From Lanius collurio (Eukaryota > Chordata > Aves > Passeriformes > Laniidae), in NCBI GenBank assembly GCA_020086605.1, contig JACBWW010000007.1, positions 17,869,396 to 17,933,395 of the forward strand: a stretch of DNA of 64,000 nt. The letters run 5' to 3'. The translations under genes were made by a program, and so were the position numbers. The notes under the pieces are model-generated. The model searched no databases. It was given only the letters and a program-made list of their open reading frames with translations, and had not been told where the DNA came from. Shown one piece after another: positions 37,001-50,800 of the stretch (position 1 is the first letter of the stretch; each line of letters opens with the position of its first letter).

Positions 37001-40000
37001 TTTTTTGTCTCCATATTTCTTTTTTCCAGCTCATGAATACCACTGAAGGGAATCTTGCTTATAGTGGAAAATCCCAAATATGAGATGCAAATAGTACATG
37101 GGGCCATCAAGATAGGACGAAGCACCATTTTTGTGACTGCCTTCAGGAGAATGCACTGCGTTAAAAGAGATACATTTTTTGCAAATGATGTTGGAACATT
37201 TGATGCAGAAACATGATCTCCAATCCTTCCTTTCACGCAGTGCTGTTTCAGTCAGAAATGGGTGGATGGGTGAATCCTCACTTGCTGTGCAAGTGAGCTG
37301 GGGCGGTGCAGGCATGGTGACCATGATTCTCCAAGCTCCAGAATTTTCAGAGCATCTGGAGCAGAGTGTTCTCTGCCTGTGGGCGGCTCACAGGTGGCCC
37401 GTGTGTCAGCACGCATACTGAGGCTGTGTGGGGGCAGAGAGCAGGTGTGCCCACGTTGAGGGTTGTTGAGGAAAATGGAAGAAAGAAATTGTCATCTCAG
37501 GGGTTGTTTAGTCGAATGCTACTTGAGATTCTTTTACAACCATTGGACCAAACTGTCTCAGAAAGAACAAAAGAAAGCCAGCATGGCACACTGAAATTCC
37601 CATATGTGGTACATTCAGGGGTTCCCTTCAGCAGTGGTGTACCTCATCACTGCTCCTTACTCAGGAAAATTTATATCCTTTTCTCAAACATTCTCCAGTG
37701 CTGCTTACATTCCTATTTTCTCTATCTCCTTCCTGCCATGCATATGTTCCTCTGCTTTCTGGTCATTTTCCTTTGGTACATGTTTCCTTGGCATGTGGTC
37801 CTTTCCTCCTCTGGACCTCCTGCCTCATCACCTTCTCCTACCAGCAATTCCAGCTTGTACAGTACTTTCTTCATGCTCTAAACAAAGCAGGGCAGAGGGG
37901 CAATGTCAGACAATGCTTGATGAAGAAGGAAGGGATGGATCTGACAACTCCATGAACCTGCAAGTCACTCACACTTGGAATCCTCTTATCTCTTGCTAGG
38001 ACTAGTTACAGTAGGTGACTGGGCTGTAGAAACTGGTTTATCCAGAATTGACAAAACAGCAAATGGAGTACCACAGCTTTGAGAAACAAATGTGATTACA
38101 CAGTAGCCTAATTTCTATTTAAATATAATCCTGAATTGTTCCTGCATTTCTCTGACAACATGCAGGGGTAAAAAAATATTTTAGTTTATTGTTTCTTAAA
38201 CAAAAACAAATGAAAGCAAACAAATTGACAAATTAATCCCCATACCAACTGCATTGCAACTCATATAGTTACATCGGGACTTCCTTTGGGTCAATATTTC
38301 CCCTTGCCTGGAGGCCAAAGAGGTATTTAAGCATCACCTAATACCAAAGACCTAATACAAGCACCAGGCTGACATGTCATCCATTTCCCACTCCCTCCAG
38401 ATTGTTTCTGTCTGTCTCATGCTCTTCAAATGGCAATGCAAAGCCCATATGCTATGGTGTCAGGGAAAAGTTCCCAACACGACATCTGGCTGCATGGCAG
38501 ATCCCAAAGCAGTCGGTGTGTCAGCTTTGGAGCTGCCTCTGCTTTTGTCATGTTCTAGGGATTGGAGATGGGACTGCCTTGTCACCCCATAAACCACTTT
38601 GGATTCCAAGGAATCACTAGGTTTGCGTTTTTCAATAAGCTTCTGCTTAAATCCCTCAGGAGTTCTCTATACAGGCCTCCTTTATGGCAAAATAATGAGA
38701 ATTTCGTAATGCCAATGTGTGTGTGTTCAGCAGAAATATGTGGGTTTAGTTTAAAGTGGACCATGGCCTGGTACATACAGGTCACTGTGAACTAAGATTT
38801 CTTTCTCAGAAAACTCTTGAATGCTCTTTGAAAAGGTCTTTTTTTTTTCCTCTGCTCATGAGTGTAGAAGCCACTTCTTGATGAATAGGATCCATAATGC
38901 CCAGAGATATTTGAGATCAAGCATATGGTCCATTGAATATGCATGGAAATGGGGCGGGAGGGAGTTGGTGTGCAGCACTGGGGAAAGTGTGTCTGAAAGT
39001 TAAGCAGTGCAGAGTTTGGGGACAGACTTTCTGCCTGTTTGGGGAAACATCACTTTCTGTTTCCTCTGATATACTAGTCACTAGGTAGCAATTTGTGGTC
39101 AAAAGCATAGCTGGGGGGTTTGAACACTCAAAGATTTGGTCGTGGCTTGTGTCAGACAGAAAAAGAAGGGTTTCCTGTAAGATGCTTATTTTTAGAACCA
39201 AAGCATTAGGCAATAAAATCTCAAGTTATTCAAAAGTACATAAAGATAAGAAACATCTTTAACTGACAAATGACCAATTCTTTGCCAGGAGAGAGGTCCA
39301 AATGACTCCTCTTCACATTTAAATGAAAAGAGTGCTTGGAGAATACACATTCTGGTAAGTTTTCCTTACCAGTGGAGAGAGAGAAAAGGAGACAGGACTG
39401 AATAGGAGCGATTGGGCATGAAGTAGTAACTATGAGGTCCTGGAGGCAGGAGAACAAGAGAGGGAAGGAAAAAAAAAGAGAAGAGCACCCAGAAAAAAGG
39501 CAAGGGGGAGGAGGGGGTGAAGGAAAAGATATGTAGCAGTTATTTAAGGGATGCCAGGGAAAACTGGGATGTCTGTGTTTGAGAAGAGAGATGATCTTGA
39601 AACACAGAAATTGAGCCAGGAACTATGAAGATTTACCAGAAATAACCCTGAGTAAATTGTTTCATATCTAAGATTCGAATGAGTTTTTTTGGGGAGTAGA
39701 TTTTTTTGTATCATTGCCATGGCATATTTTTTTCACACGGCAAAATGTGAATTAATTTCTAAGTCACAAATACGTTATGGTTAATTTAGTTCATGGGCCA
39801 AAATAATGTATCACACTGCATTTATTTCTTATGGTTGCTGAAAGTCCTAGAGAAATTAAGAATTAGAAAACCTTTTAAAGTAACCTTCACCCTCACATAC
39901 AAGATGTGACAGTGCAGCAACCCCAGTGAAGTGCACCATCATCAATATTCCTTCCATAGGAAATACTCACTTTCTAATCTTACTAGTAAGAGTGGGTGTG

Positions 40001-43000
40001 GGAGAGAAGAAAGATGATTCATTACCACATGTAATAGCCCTGAATAAATTGCACAAAATTGACCTCTTGCACATCTGAATTGAGTGCTGCAGATGTACCA
40101 TTTTGTGGAGGGCAGTGTGTTTGTGTGTATGTTTGTGAAAAATGCCTGCAGGGGGACATGTTTTAAAACAACCTCTATGTCAAAACTAACACTATTCTGA
40201 AACAAAACTCTAAACCTTTCTGCTGTCTGTCTTGTGCAGGACTGACCCTTCAGCATTCATCAATCTCTTAAATCTGATTTAAAATCACAAAGATGAGGGG
40301 AGGGAAAACACTAGGTATATTTACTGTAATTTTTGTTTAGTCAAGTAGGCATTTTCAATAGTGTCTTTGCAAGAAAATTTCTTCCTAGCTATGGGTCCTG
40401 TGTGAATACTGAGGATGACAGCTTAAAGTCAGACCAGTCAATCTATTACAGCCTGTCCTGCGCTAATGTGTCTTTGGGAGTGCTCATGCATGTGTGATAT
40501 ACTTACATAAAATAGGAACATTTGTTTCTATATGAGTTTGCTTTATACACTTTTCTGAGGAAAGCCATGTATCTGTTTAAACAGTTTCTACAGTAATACA
40601 AACATGACCAGGTAGATATTTTGTAAGGTACTTAAACTAGACTCTTTCAAATATAAGCAAAAAAAGTGTAAAATGATGAGGTCTTTTAGGGCATCTTAGT
40701 AGCAGGCTGGAGAACTTCTGGCTGACCTGCTCACGAACAGTGATTTCCTCCCAGGAAATTCCACAGTGCAACAAAGCCAAGTGCATTCAACCCTTGGCCC
40801 ATCTGAGTGTGCTGGAAGGGAACCCAGCCTCTAGCTGCATTTCTTCTTTACAGATCTCTTAAATGACTTCAAATGCTGTGCCTGTGGTGGTATGAAGCCT
40901 GGGGCAGGATTCCACTGTAAAAGCCATATGAGTGATCTACCATTTTCTGCAACAGTGCGTCAATCCCTCTAAACACTTTCCAAAGTTAATGAACATCTCT
41001 GGGTGCAGTGGTCTTACATTTGAAGGTTAGCATATTTTTACCACTCATTAGAAAAGTTTATTTCAAGGGAAAAATGCATAGATGCAATGTACATGTCCTC
41101 AGAAAATTCAAAATAAAGAAGCATTGTGAATATGTTTATGTTCAAACTTACTTGCTAAGGTTCTGTGCCCAAGAGAATTTTGTCCAAATATAATATAATT
41201 GTCAGCATCTGGTTATATTCAGGATGTTTTTTGGGTTCATTATTACTGTGGATCCTATTTCACAAAGACCTGAAATATGTGCTGGAGTCCAACAGGTTAC
41301 CAAGTAATTTAAGCACATGCTGTAATGTAGGCTTGGCCTCAAGCAGTTGCTGAATAATCACAGGAGTGCACACACATGTTTAGGTCCAAGAAGGTGCTCG
41401 AGTGCTGCACTGATTGACAGCCTTCTTCCTAAATCTGACTTTCCATCACTAAAGAAGATACTGCTAAAGGTCTGGTTTCCTCCAGGCATACCAGTCCAGA
41501 AATGAAATGCCAGGCAGCCCTCCACTTTCAGAGGGCTGGCGATGAAGAAGGCAGCTCTCTACAAATATTTCTCTGGAGTCATAGGAATGACAGCGTGCAT
41601 GACAATTAAACTCATGCAAAACTCAGCATTTTTTCTTAAGAGATGGGGGGAAATGTCTACTCCTGCACTCTTTGCTGATAGCACTTTCTGCACAGTAAAT
41701 AGAGCCTTAATTAATTGCCTTAATTATACTAAAGAAGACTAAGAATAGTAGATGTATATATAAAACCTGCCCAGATTCTAATGACATCCTTGTATTGTAC
41801 ACATACAACTGATTCCTGTATACTTGCTTTTTTCTTCTTTGACCATTTTTTGTCTGTCAGAGTTTTTACCTCTATTTCCCCTATTTTACAAGTCGTCACT
41901 GTGAGAATGACATATACATTACAGCACCTTGTTTTGTGCTGTAAGACACATGGCACCAGGAACAAATGTAACTCAGGCAATTATGCAGGCCCATATATAA
42001 ACATTGAAGATGCACTGAGGTAAGGATGGCAAAACCAAGAGCTCTTGTGGTCCTAGGACACTTTGAGAGAAAATTAAATCCTTGCCCAAGTCTAGCTGAA
42101 ACACATTTCTTGATTTATGTTCAAAAAAATGTACATGTACTGTGTCTTAGACGTCAAATACGTATTAAAAACAGAAGAAGTACAAAGCCAGTTACTAGAC
42201 TAAAACTGACTTCTGCTGGCAATGTGATATAATTTGTGGGTTTATTTATGCTGAAAAGTGTGCCTCTGAATTTCCCTGCTTGGGTCTTTGTATTCTTTCT
42301 AAAGATTTCATCAAAGCTAAATGATTACAGAAGTTGTACTGCTTAATACACAATGTTTTCTTTTATATTTGGATATCACAGTTGTACAAGGGACAAGCTA
42401 TCATCCTACTCAGGATCCTGTGGAATAGTCCTGTGTTGGACACTGGGCAAATAAACTGGGCTGGCCAGAAGCCTGCTCACTGCTGCTGGTGATGGGCAGC
42501 TGCTCTATGGCAATGGCTGTAGCCAAAGGCAGAGGCAGACACTGCGAGACTCAAACTGTTTCTGAATTCATCCCTTCTCTTCTTTGTCCTCCCCATGACC
42601 TCACAGCTCTCTTTGTACCTGCTGTGAAGAGGAAGGGGGTTCAGTGGAGCTGATATTCCTGTCATCCAGTGGTCCTAACCACCCAAAATCCTACCCTTGC
42701 TGAAACCTGCTGCCCACTTTCCCAGTGAAGCAGGGCACCGATTTTTTTTCCTTTGCAAATGAGGCATTCATAAGAACAGTAACCAGGGCAGGAATTTTCC
42801 AGCAAAGAATAATAAGTGTTTCCTATGTGCACTTCCTATGTGAACACAGGTATGTAGCAGCACAGCCTGGACTTCTGTTGTGTGAGGTAATTTATATCAG
42901 TGTTTGTAGAACTGGGGCCAAAATCTCTCAGCACTGGTGCTGTATTTCCACTCATTTTGTGCTAGGGTCTTCCTGTGAATCCCCTGCGGGAGCAGTTCAG

Positions 43001-45030
43001 TGGTACTTAAAGGGATGGTATTTCTGTAATTATCTAATTATTGCTCCAGGGTTCTTTCTTGTGCTTGTTAAACCTTCATTCCAGTGAAAGTGTAACCCCA
43101 CACTACTGAATTTGGATAAAATGTGATTTGGAACCAACATTAATTCCCCACTAGTCTTTGGAGTAGGAACTCCTGGCTTACTTTGATGATTTCCAGTTTG
43201 AAAACACAGAATTCAGACTGGGTCACTCTGAATAGAGCGAAAACTTTCAAAGGTAGTGGAGTATGCAAATGGAGCTCTAATTCTCCTTTAGATTCTTTAT
43301 ATTGGCTTAAAAATTCATGGGACATCTATTTTTTTTATGAATTCTATAACAATTATCTGAATTCCTCTTAGTTGCTGTCCATCTCATTTCTAAATTCTAA
43401 ATTTTGCAGTAAGGAATCAACAGTGAATTGGATCATATTTATAATTAACAACCCTTACTAACCCCTTAATTAATATTGTTTTATGCTCTTTCTTAATTCC
43501 TTTATGTGTTCCTTCCCCCTGTGTGGTACACAAGAGTCTAACACAAAAAACAATTAAAGAAAAATTAAGGGTGTCTTGGGTTACTTCCTTTCGGTATCTA
43601 CTTTTTTAATTCACTTTTCACAATCAGCCTTGAATATTACACCTTCATTTGAATTTTCAGCTGCTGAATGATGATCAGTTGAAGACCCAGTAGCCCCGCA
43701 CTACTGGATGTAACTCAAGGGGTTATGCTGTTTTTACTGTTTGGCACATACTCAGGAATGGCAACTTAGCTTAGCAGTTGGAGCATATGGCAGGGGAGAT
43801 AGGCCAGCATCTTGGATGAAGATGCATATATTTTGTACTCTCATGGTATGATGCATTCTTGTGCTTTGCAGACAGAACCTCAGAATTGTGGCTCCGAAAA
43901 CTAATTTTGCCCAGCCACGCAGGTCTGCTGACACAAGCACAAGGATCATCAGTTTCTGCACAGACGCTACTGCACACTGCAGATATCCTAGGCAGGAATT
44001 TTTCTGAGACAAACACCTGCATCTCAGTTGCTGGGGTAAGCAGGAAAAAAAGCTCAGGAACCTATGGCTAGCCTTTGTATCTGGAGAGAACCGTTCAGCC
44101 AGGCACAATCGCTACCTTCATGTAACACTTGGTCACTGTTTCTCCTAAAAGTTTATTACATCACAGTAGTCAGAGCAAGAGTAACGGGAATATGTTGATC
44201 TTATGGCAGCTGGAAAGGGGTTTATTCTAATTGACAGAGATCTAACATTGCCTTTGATTTGCCAGCAGCTTCCCTGCGTACAAACCGTCAGTCCTCAGAG
44301 AAAATGCTTTTGTACCACAGAGGGGTTGTAGAACCAACAGTGCCTCTCTCAAAACTTGTTTGTGTTCTATGTCTGCCTCTCTGCCTCCACAAAATAAGCA
44401 TCTTGTTACATGTGCAAGTGGACCAAGGGCTTGCTAGACAGGTTTCAGGCAACAGATTCTGTGCAGCTAACAGAATTGCAGATTAAGGTAAGAGCACTTT
44501 CTGTTCTCTGGCATAATTTGCATTACTTAAAATCACTCTGGGAACATTTTTTAAATGCACTAGGCTGGAGTGAAGTTTTTCTCAGAACTGTATTTCTTCC
44601 TGTCCAATCTCATTATTTGTGGTACTGTGTTGCTGATCTGGTCAGGGAGATCATACAGGGGGGTCGAGTACCTTAGGCAGATGTATTTTTAAAGATCATT
44701 TTCCTCCATGTGCAATGGGCTTCTCACAGGCTACTGTCAGGTCTTCTTAGCTTTCTTTTTTCCCCCCAAATTTCTATGCTCTCTGTAGGACAGACAGCCT
44801 CAGTACTAGTCTGTGCTTTTTGCTAGATATTCTCCTGAAACTCTAAACAGTTTGGCAGCAAATAAAGTCATGGGTAATGGACACAAACAGTTAAATTCTA
44901 TTGTCTACCTGCAACAGGAGAGCTAAAGGAGAAGGAGAAATTGGAATTAAAAACAGATCTGTCAAGCAATGAATGGGATACTGTCTGGAGTAATGTGAAA
45001 ATTACTGCCAGCTTATAGTGTACCAAGGGG
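34039..45030. other. Non-coding DNA, no genes recognised
   Basis: About 11 kb, mostly AT-rich. The longest open frame in the window (37366-37881, plus, 171 codons) overlaps two other plus-strand frames over much of its length and lacks any motif. A polypurine tract lies at 39456-39529. No repeat family was recognised. Confidence 0.4.
39456..39529 (+). repeat. Polypurine tract
   Basis: Almost pure A/G on the plus strand, broken mainly by CACCC at 39486-39490 and single pyrimidines. It has an A-rich left half and two G5 runs on the right. Such tracts can adopt triplex structure and are often length-variable. Confidence 0.7.
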
Positions 45031-45031
45031 C

Positions 45032-45110
45032 TTTTTTTTTGTTTGTTTGTTTGTTTTGGTTTGGTTGTTTTTTTTTTTTTTTTTTTTTTTTTTTTTGTTT
45101 TGTTTTCTAG
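45032..45110. repeat. T-rich tract with (TTTG)n and T29
   Basis: A T9 run, (GTTT)n repeats, then 29 uninterrupted T at 45068-45096, then GTTTTGTTTTCTAG. It could be an expanded simple repeat or, read on the minus strand, the poly-A tail of a retrocopy whose body would lie at higher coordinates. I recognise no such body. Confidence 0.85.
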
Positions 45111-47697
45111 ATGATTCCAAAGAGCTATTATTTACAGGACTCCTGAGCAATTGTTTCCACATTGACCTAAGACAAGCGAAGTGTTGCTGGCACTACCAAA
45201 AATATATGTCTGTGTGCTACCAGCAGCCTGGAAAGCTCAAACACCTGCAGGGTAAAGGATGGATTCTAGGGAGGAACCACCTCTCACCACACAACTTCTG
45301 TGGGCACTAAAGATGCACACATTTTTGACAGCATGAGAGTAGATAAGAGCATTTGCTGCCTGCAAATGAAATGCTAAAACAGCAGAGAGGTGCCATAATA
45401 CCATCCTGCATTCCGACATTGTGTAAATTAGCAAGAGATTTCAGAAGGTACCTCATTACCCACAGCAGAAGGAGCCAACGTGCTACAATCATAGCATAGA
45501 TTTAAGGCAGATTTGAAGACAGAATAGAAAAATATCTGCCCTCTAAATTTATGGTGCTCTGTCTCCCTTATTTTTCCCATTTTTAGGCTTCAGCTGACTA
45601 CCTGTGGTGCCTGATTTAGGCTTTCTGACTACTATTGCATCCAAAATTTTCAGTGATTCAGGCTGCTACTGACAAACCCTGGTTCTTTGTACAGTCACTG
45701 GAGTGAAGCAATTTCCATGCCTAAGTGCAGATCTGACTAGGACCCATCATTGTATCATCTGTTTTATCTCCACAAGCAGGAAGAACAAATAATTCTGAAG
45801 CACGGAGAAAAATCTTTTCTACCTTCCTGGGTCTCATTTGTCATGGTCTCCCTGGGAAGAAGACAAGAAGAGGATAACATATTTTATTTTTTTGCTATGG
45901 ATTTTTTTTTGCTTCAAAGAGTGAACTGAGTTTTCTTTTTCTTTCTTGTCATATCTGAGGCACCCAAGAACATGAATAGCTCTTCTCTTAAGCCCAAGAT
46001 ACTTTCAAAGGTATGTTAAGTGCAGGAGCATTGCTGAATCATTTGTTCACAGTGTTTTTCACAAGTGTATAGAAATTCAAATTCAGTTCTAAAAGAGTGC
46101 ACAGCACCAGTATGATAAAAATATTTTTAATTGAGTTATTTAAGAGAAGATGTTTACTTTCTCCTTATCTTGGTGAGCAATTTACTTACATCCAGGCACT
46201 TTACCACAATGCATTTTTTGGGAAAAAAAAGAAAACAAACAAAAAAAAAAAAACCAACATGAGAAGATTTTGAAATCTTCAGAAACAGGAAAAGTCTTGA
46301 AAATCATGGGCAGTTTTTCTGTGAATACGCATCTGAAAAAGAACAGCAAAAAATCCTGAAAAAGGCCATGAACTTTGCTATAGTGATCTGTATTTTCACT
46401 GTTACTAAGCATAACTTTGAACATGTACATTCTGAGGGGGTTGTTTAATGATAAATGGAAAGTTTCTTGTAAACATTAAGGAAAGAAAATAGCATGAATG
46501 GAAAGTAAAACTCAACTTGGTATTTCCTTTATCAGTTGGTCTATTTAAAGTGGAAACCTCAGAGGTGAAAATAAAAGAAACAGTGGAAGACATGGAGAAA
46601 TCAAAACAAACAAAAAGATATGTTAGCAGAAAACTAATGAGAAAAAGGCTGTTACTGTACTGAGAAATCAGAGGCTGTTTTATAACATTTATCCTTTGTG
46701 ACAGCACATGAGATCTGTTATATACATGTTGTGTATCTTATTTGAATGGTCCCTTGAAATCATTCATGCTGTTTCATGATGTACAACATAAAAAAACCAA
46801 GAAGGGAATGAGATGTCAGCATAGCACTGAAAATAACTTTTCAGCATATTATAGGAGGAGAAGCCATGGCACCTGAAGCTGAAAATCTATGAGGCAGTGC
46901 AAATTGGTTTTGAAACAAATATCAACAATGAAATACATGTTAGACAGTCCTGGAAAGTCAGTCAATTAGTTCCATCATTGACACAATGAAGTTATTTTAC
47001 CAAGCTGATAGACTGTAATGATCATCGAAGGTGTTCAAGGGAATAAAATGCTGCAGTCAAGTCAATCCCATCCAGAACCTGATTAACTTTTAGAGCTCAA
47101 GCTTGATTACCTCGATTTCATTAGGTAAAAAACACCACAAAAATAACAGACACTGAGAACCATCAAATTTTTTTTTCCCTGTGGTCTCAGAGTGGATGTC
47201 ACGTGAGAAAGCAACATAGGATTGTCACAGATGTTGATTCGTCTTCATAAGATTTGCACAGGACTTCTTTACCACCATTTGTCTGTGAAAAAGTTATCAG
47301 GTGCATTTTTTTTCTTTGAGCTTCTATCTGTAAGAACATGTGAAAGATAGTCGACTACTGAAGAGAAATGGTTTAAACATTCTAGACAAACACAACAGAA
47401 GAGCTGCTGCTCATGGAATTTCTGGTGATGCATCACATTTATACACAAGTTGCTTACAGATGTTCCTGTTAGACTCTGTGTGGTGCCCTTCTGAAAACAG
47501 GAAGATATGCCATAGTCTAGTGTGAGGAGCCTGTGTTGTATCCATTTATCTTTTCTCCCTGGGTAAAAATTCTGCTTTGTCTGAGAATGTTACCTGTTAA
47601 TAGATAATACCTGCTCACTGGTGCTAGTTGTCTTATTGAATATACAGCTGGAGGACTACGTGGATATATAGATGAGGAAATATTTGAAATTATATAT
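45111..47697. other. Non-coding DNA, no genes recognised
   Basis: AT-rich sequence with an A-rich run near 46226-46253. Short unrelated frames only. Confidence 0.4.
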
Positions 47698-47810
47698 GCA
47701 AGATATTCAAAAACTGTCTGGACATGGTCCTGCTCTAGGTGTGCACTCCTGAGCAGGGAGGTTGTAGGAAATAATCCCTGGAGGTCCATTCCAACCTGTG
47801 GTTCTGTGGT
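47698..47810 (+). mobile_element. CR1 LINE 3' tail fragment
   Basis: The plus strand reads AGATATTCAAAAACTGTCTG, GACATGGTCCTGCTCTAGGT, a GAGCAGGGAGGTTG block, then GGAGGTCCATTCCAACCTGT and GGTTCTGTGG. This matches the sense-strand 3' tail of CR1 ('gatattcaaaacccgcctggacaaggtcctg...gaggtcccttccaacct...attctgtg'). Only the last 110 or so bases remain. It is moderately diverged and its terminal octamers are degraded. Confidence 0.82.
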
Positions 47811-47822
47811 AACCTCACAAAA

Positions 47823-50800
47823 GCTGATCATTGTCTTTGCTCAGAAAAAGCAGCTCATGTCACACTCTTATGATGAAAATAGTAACCATGTGAGCCTTAA
47901 TTTTAGTGTCAATCCTCCCTTTTAATATAGAGATATCAACTGTCTTGCAGACAGCTGCTAGGTGGTGGTTGTGAGTTCGATGGGTGTCAGCAGGTATATT
48001 CTGGGCTGATACTACATCCCAGGGAAGCTTAGTGAGCCCACTTCTCATTTATGCCCCATACATCTGACATGGCTTCACAGACCTTTGTGAAAACATTGTA
48101 TTTATGTTGTGGATAAATGCACTTTGGGATCCAGAATGTCTCTGCACCATGTGTAAGCTTTTGACAGGGTAAGTAGCCATTCCTTCTGCCTACCACCAGA
48201 TCCGATGGTTTGTGTGGCAGCTGTAAAACCACTGCCCTGGAAAGACCAATCTGTCTTTGAAGAACCTTGTGCTACTGTCACTGTGAGACTGGAGCTCTGC
48301 CAGCACCACATCGCCACGAGGGCTGGTGGGTACATGAGGAAAGTAAAATCCCTGAGCCTTTCTTTCCCACAGCTCTCCCACACAGGTCTTTGCAGAGCTG
48401 AGCCTCAGCTTTCAAACCAGTGCAATTTAAAAAAATACTCTTCGGATAACCATTTTAGCACCTGACATTGTCAGTTATTAATCATAAAAATCCTCTGATG
48501 AAGCCACGCAGAAGGAACTAGAACTGAACCCTGTCAAATACCATATTTAATTATACTGCCTCAGCAATGCAGTTTTGCCCATGATGATTTTCCATACAAC
48601 ATTTGCAAGGTGGGAACTATCACAGCTCAAACACAGTTCAAGCAGTTAGCATACCATTTAAAACTTAATTTTTGAAAAGTATATTTCATTGAGGTTTTAT
48701 GTTGCAAAGAAAAGATGGTCATAGATTTCACAAACTTTCATGCAATAATTCTTCCCATTTTTCTGATACCTCTGATGTTGGTAAAAAATAGTAGTGCTTT
48801 TCGTTGTCACTGGGAAGAAAGAACAGTATTTTAGAAATTTTTTTGAAAGTGTTCTCTTTTCCCATACTTCTATTTTTGGGGGGATAAATTAAATATAGTT
48901 GGGGCTTAGAACATGAAGGTGTTTTGATATGTGAATGTTGGTGCTATGCTCAGAAATTAGCAGCTTATTCCCCTTAAATTAATTTACCACCCTGGGACTT
49001 CAGCACATTGCATTAACTGAGTAATGTTGGATGTGCTTTGTCACTTAACCAGAAAGTAGAGAACACAGTTCTGCCTTCTTCCGTGGCTCCCACATTCTCC
49101 TTACATTTGGAATCATGTACCTCAGAAATACATGGATGTCTGCACAGTGTGTGATTATTGCTGAGTGATTGTTCTGTGTTTCAGTGGGGTATTCTTGATT
49201 GTGTTTTGGGGTGTTTTACATGGAGGAAGGTCTTAAGTTTCTGTGTGGCCCTAGGAAACCATTGCTTTTAGGAGTGCTACTGCCTACTGCTCCTGTAAAG
49301 AATGCAAGAAGAGGATGCAACAGTGATGGCTTTTATCAATAATAATAACTGTTCTTTATTTATATTTCTTAAATCTATCTTGCATACTATTTAGTGTAGT
49401 GGTTCTGATATGTGTTCCAACTCCCACATGGAAGCAGCTACTCCCAATACAATTGCAGGGAGCTGCCTACATTTAAAATATTCCATTTGATCTTGTGTTT
49501 TCCTGCTGGATGCTTTTAGTAGGCATGGAAAAATGTGGTAGAGATTTGTCATTGGCTCTCTGAGAAAACTTCTGCATCCTAATTCCTCAGTCTGGCTGGC
49601 TAGCAGGCCATATCCAGCCTGATTTCCTGTCCTACATGTAGTTCTACCATAATTCTTTGACTAGTTGACAAGGAGCAGCCTTTCACAGACTCAGGACGTC
49701 ATTTCAAGTAATTTCTTAGTAACAAGCAACTCGTTTCCAGAGCTAGAGGTGGTCTAAACTGAGCTCTAAAGTGACCATTAACTTCTCTTTCAAGTAGAGC
49801 CAGTGATTATTTTTTCTCTCTGGGTGCACACTTGCATATCTTTACAAACAGGGCACTCTTAGATTTCTACCCTGCCATAAACTCTGACTGTAATACCTCA
49901 TCTGCTACTGACCTGAAGTGAACTCTGAGGAGAGGGAACAGTAATAAAGCAAAACCCAGCAAACAGTGTGAAGCTTTTGTAAGATCTTATATAACTGGAT
50001 TGGCTATATTGGGAACTTGCCTTTGGTTTTAATTATAGATTTAAGGGTGCACTTATCGGGCTCTGTGCCATCTCTTTGCTCCCTCCCTTCACTCTCGATT
50101 TGCTTTATATAATGAGCAGCCACTACAAAAAGGATGTTTTCCCCCCTTCCTTTCAGGAAGAGGACAGGCCGACAAAAGTTCACTGGGGGATGGGGAGGTC
50201 TAATGTGTTAATTGTCTCATGTGTCACTCTGGTCTCAGGCTTCAGCCTGGTCCCTCAGGAAGGTTTCAAAGATCAGTTGTCAGAGCCCAGCAAAAATGTG
50301 TGGTGTCCCAAAACTGGCCAATGTTTCTTCCCAAAAGCTGGGGTTGAGTGACAAGTACCTCTTTGAACTTGCAGAAGAGTGTCAAGAGAATGACAATCCC
50401 CAAATCTACCCAGATCTATCTCTTACTCACATCTGTTCACCAGCACACACAAAAATTACTTTCACAGAAGCAAAGCCAGAGCAGATGCAAAGTAACAAGG
50501 ACTTCTGAGGGCATCATGAAACGTTAATGAAACCTGAGTTGAGATTTGAGGAAACAGGACTTGAATGCGCAAAAAAATTTAAAATATAACTAAGTCAAAT
50601 TATGCTTCTTGAGCATCAGTTCTCAACTTAATCTTAAACTCAATTTGTATTCATTTTCCTGGTGACTTTTGCCTCTCAGAGCATCTGCTGTATCAATTGT
50701 TATATGTGCACAGGGAGAGAGGCTTGTAAAGCAATAGAGAAGCTGTCCTGCAGAATTACTCTGGCTGTGCCTTAAAGGGTAGACACCTGCTGCCTCCTTT

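Noticed and set aside
37366..37881. Longest open frame in the window, 171 codons, plus strand
   Set aside because: It overlaps two other plus-strand frames over much of its length, has no recognisable domain, and its composition looks like T-rich non-coding DNA. A frame of this length is not surprising in 64 kb.
45068..45110. T29...TTTTCTAG read as a splice acceptor
   Set aside because: A simple repeat ending in TAG gives an acceptor look by chance; no paired donor with an open frame was found.
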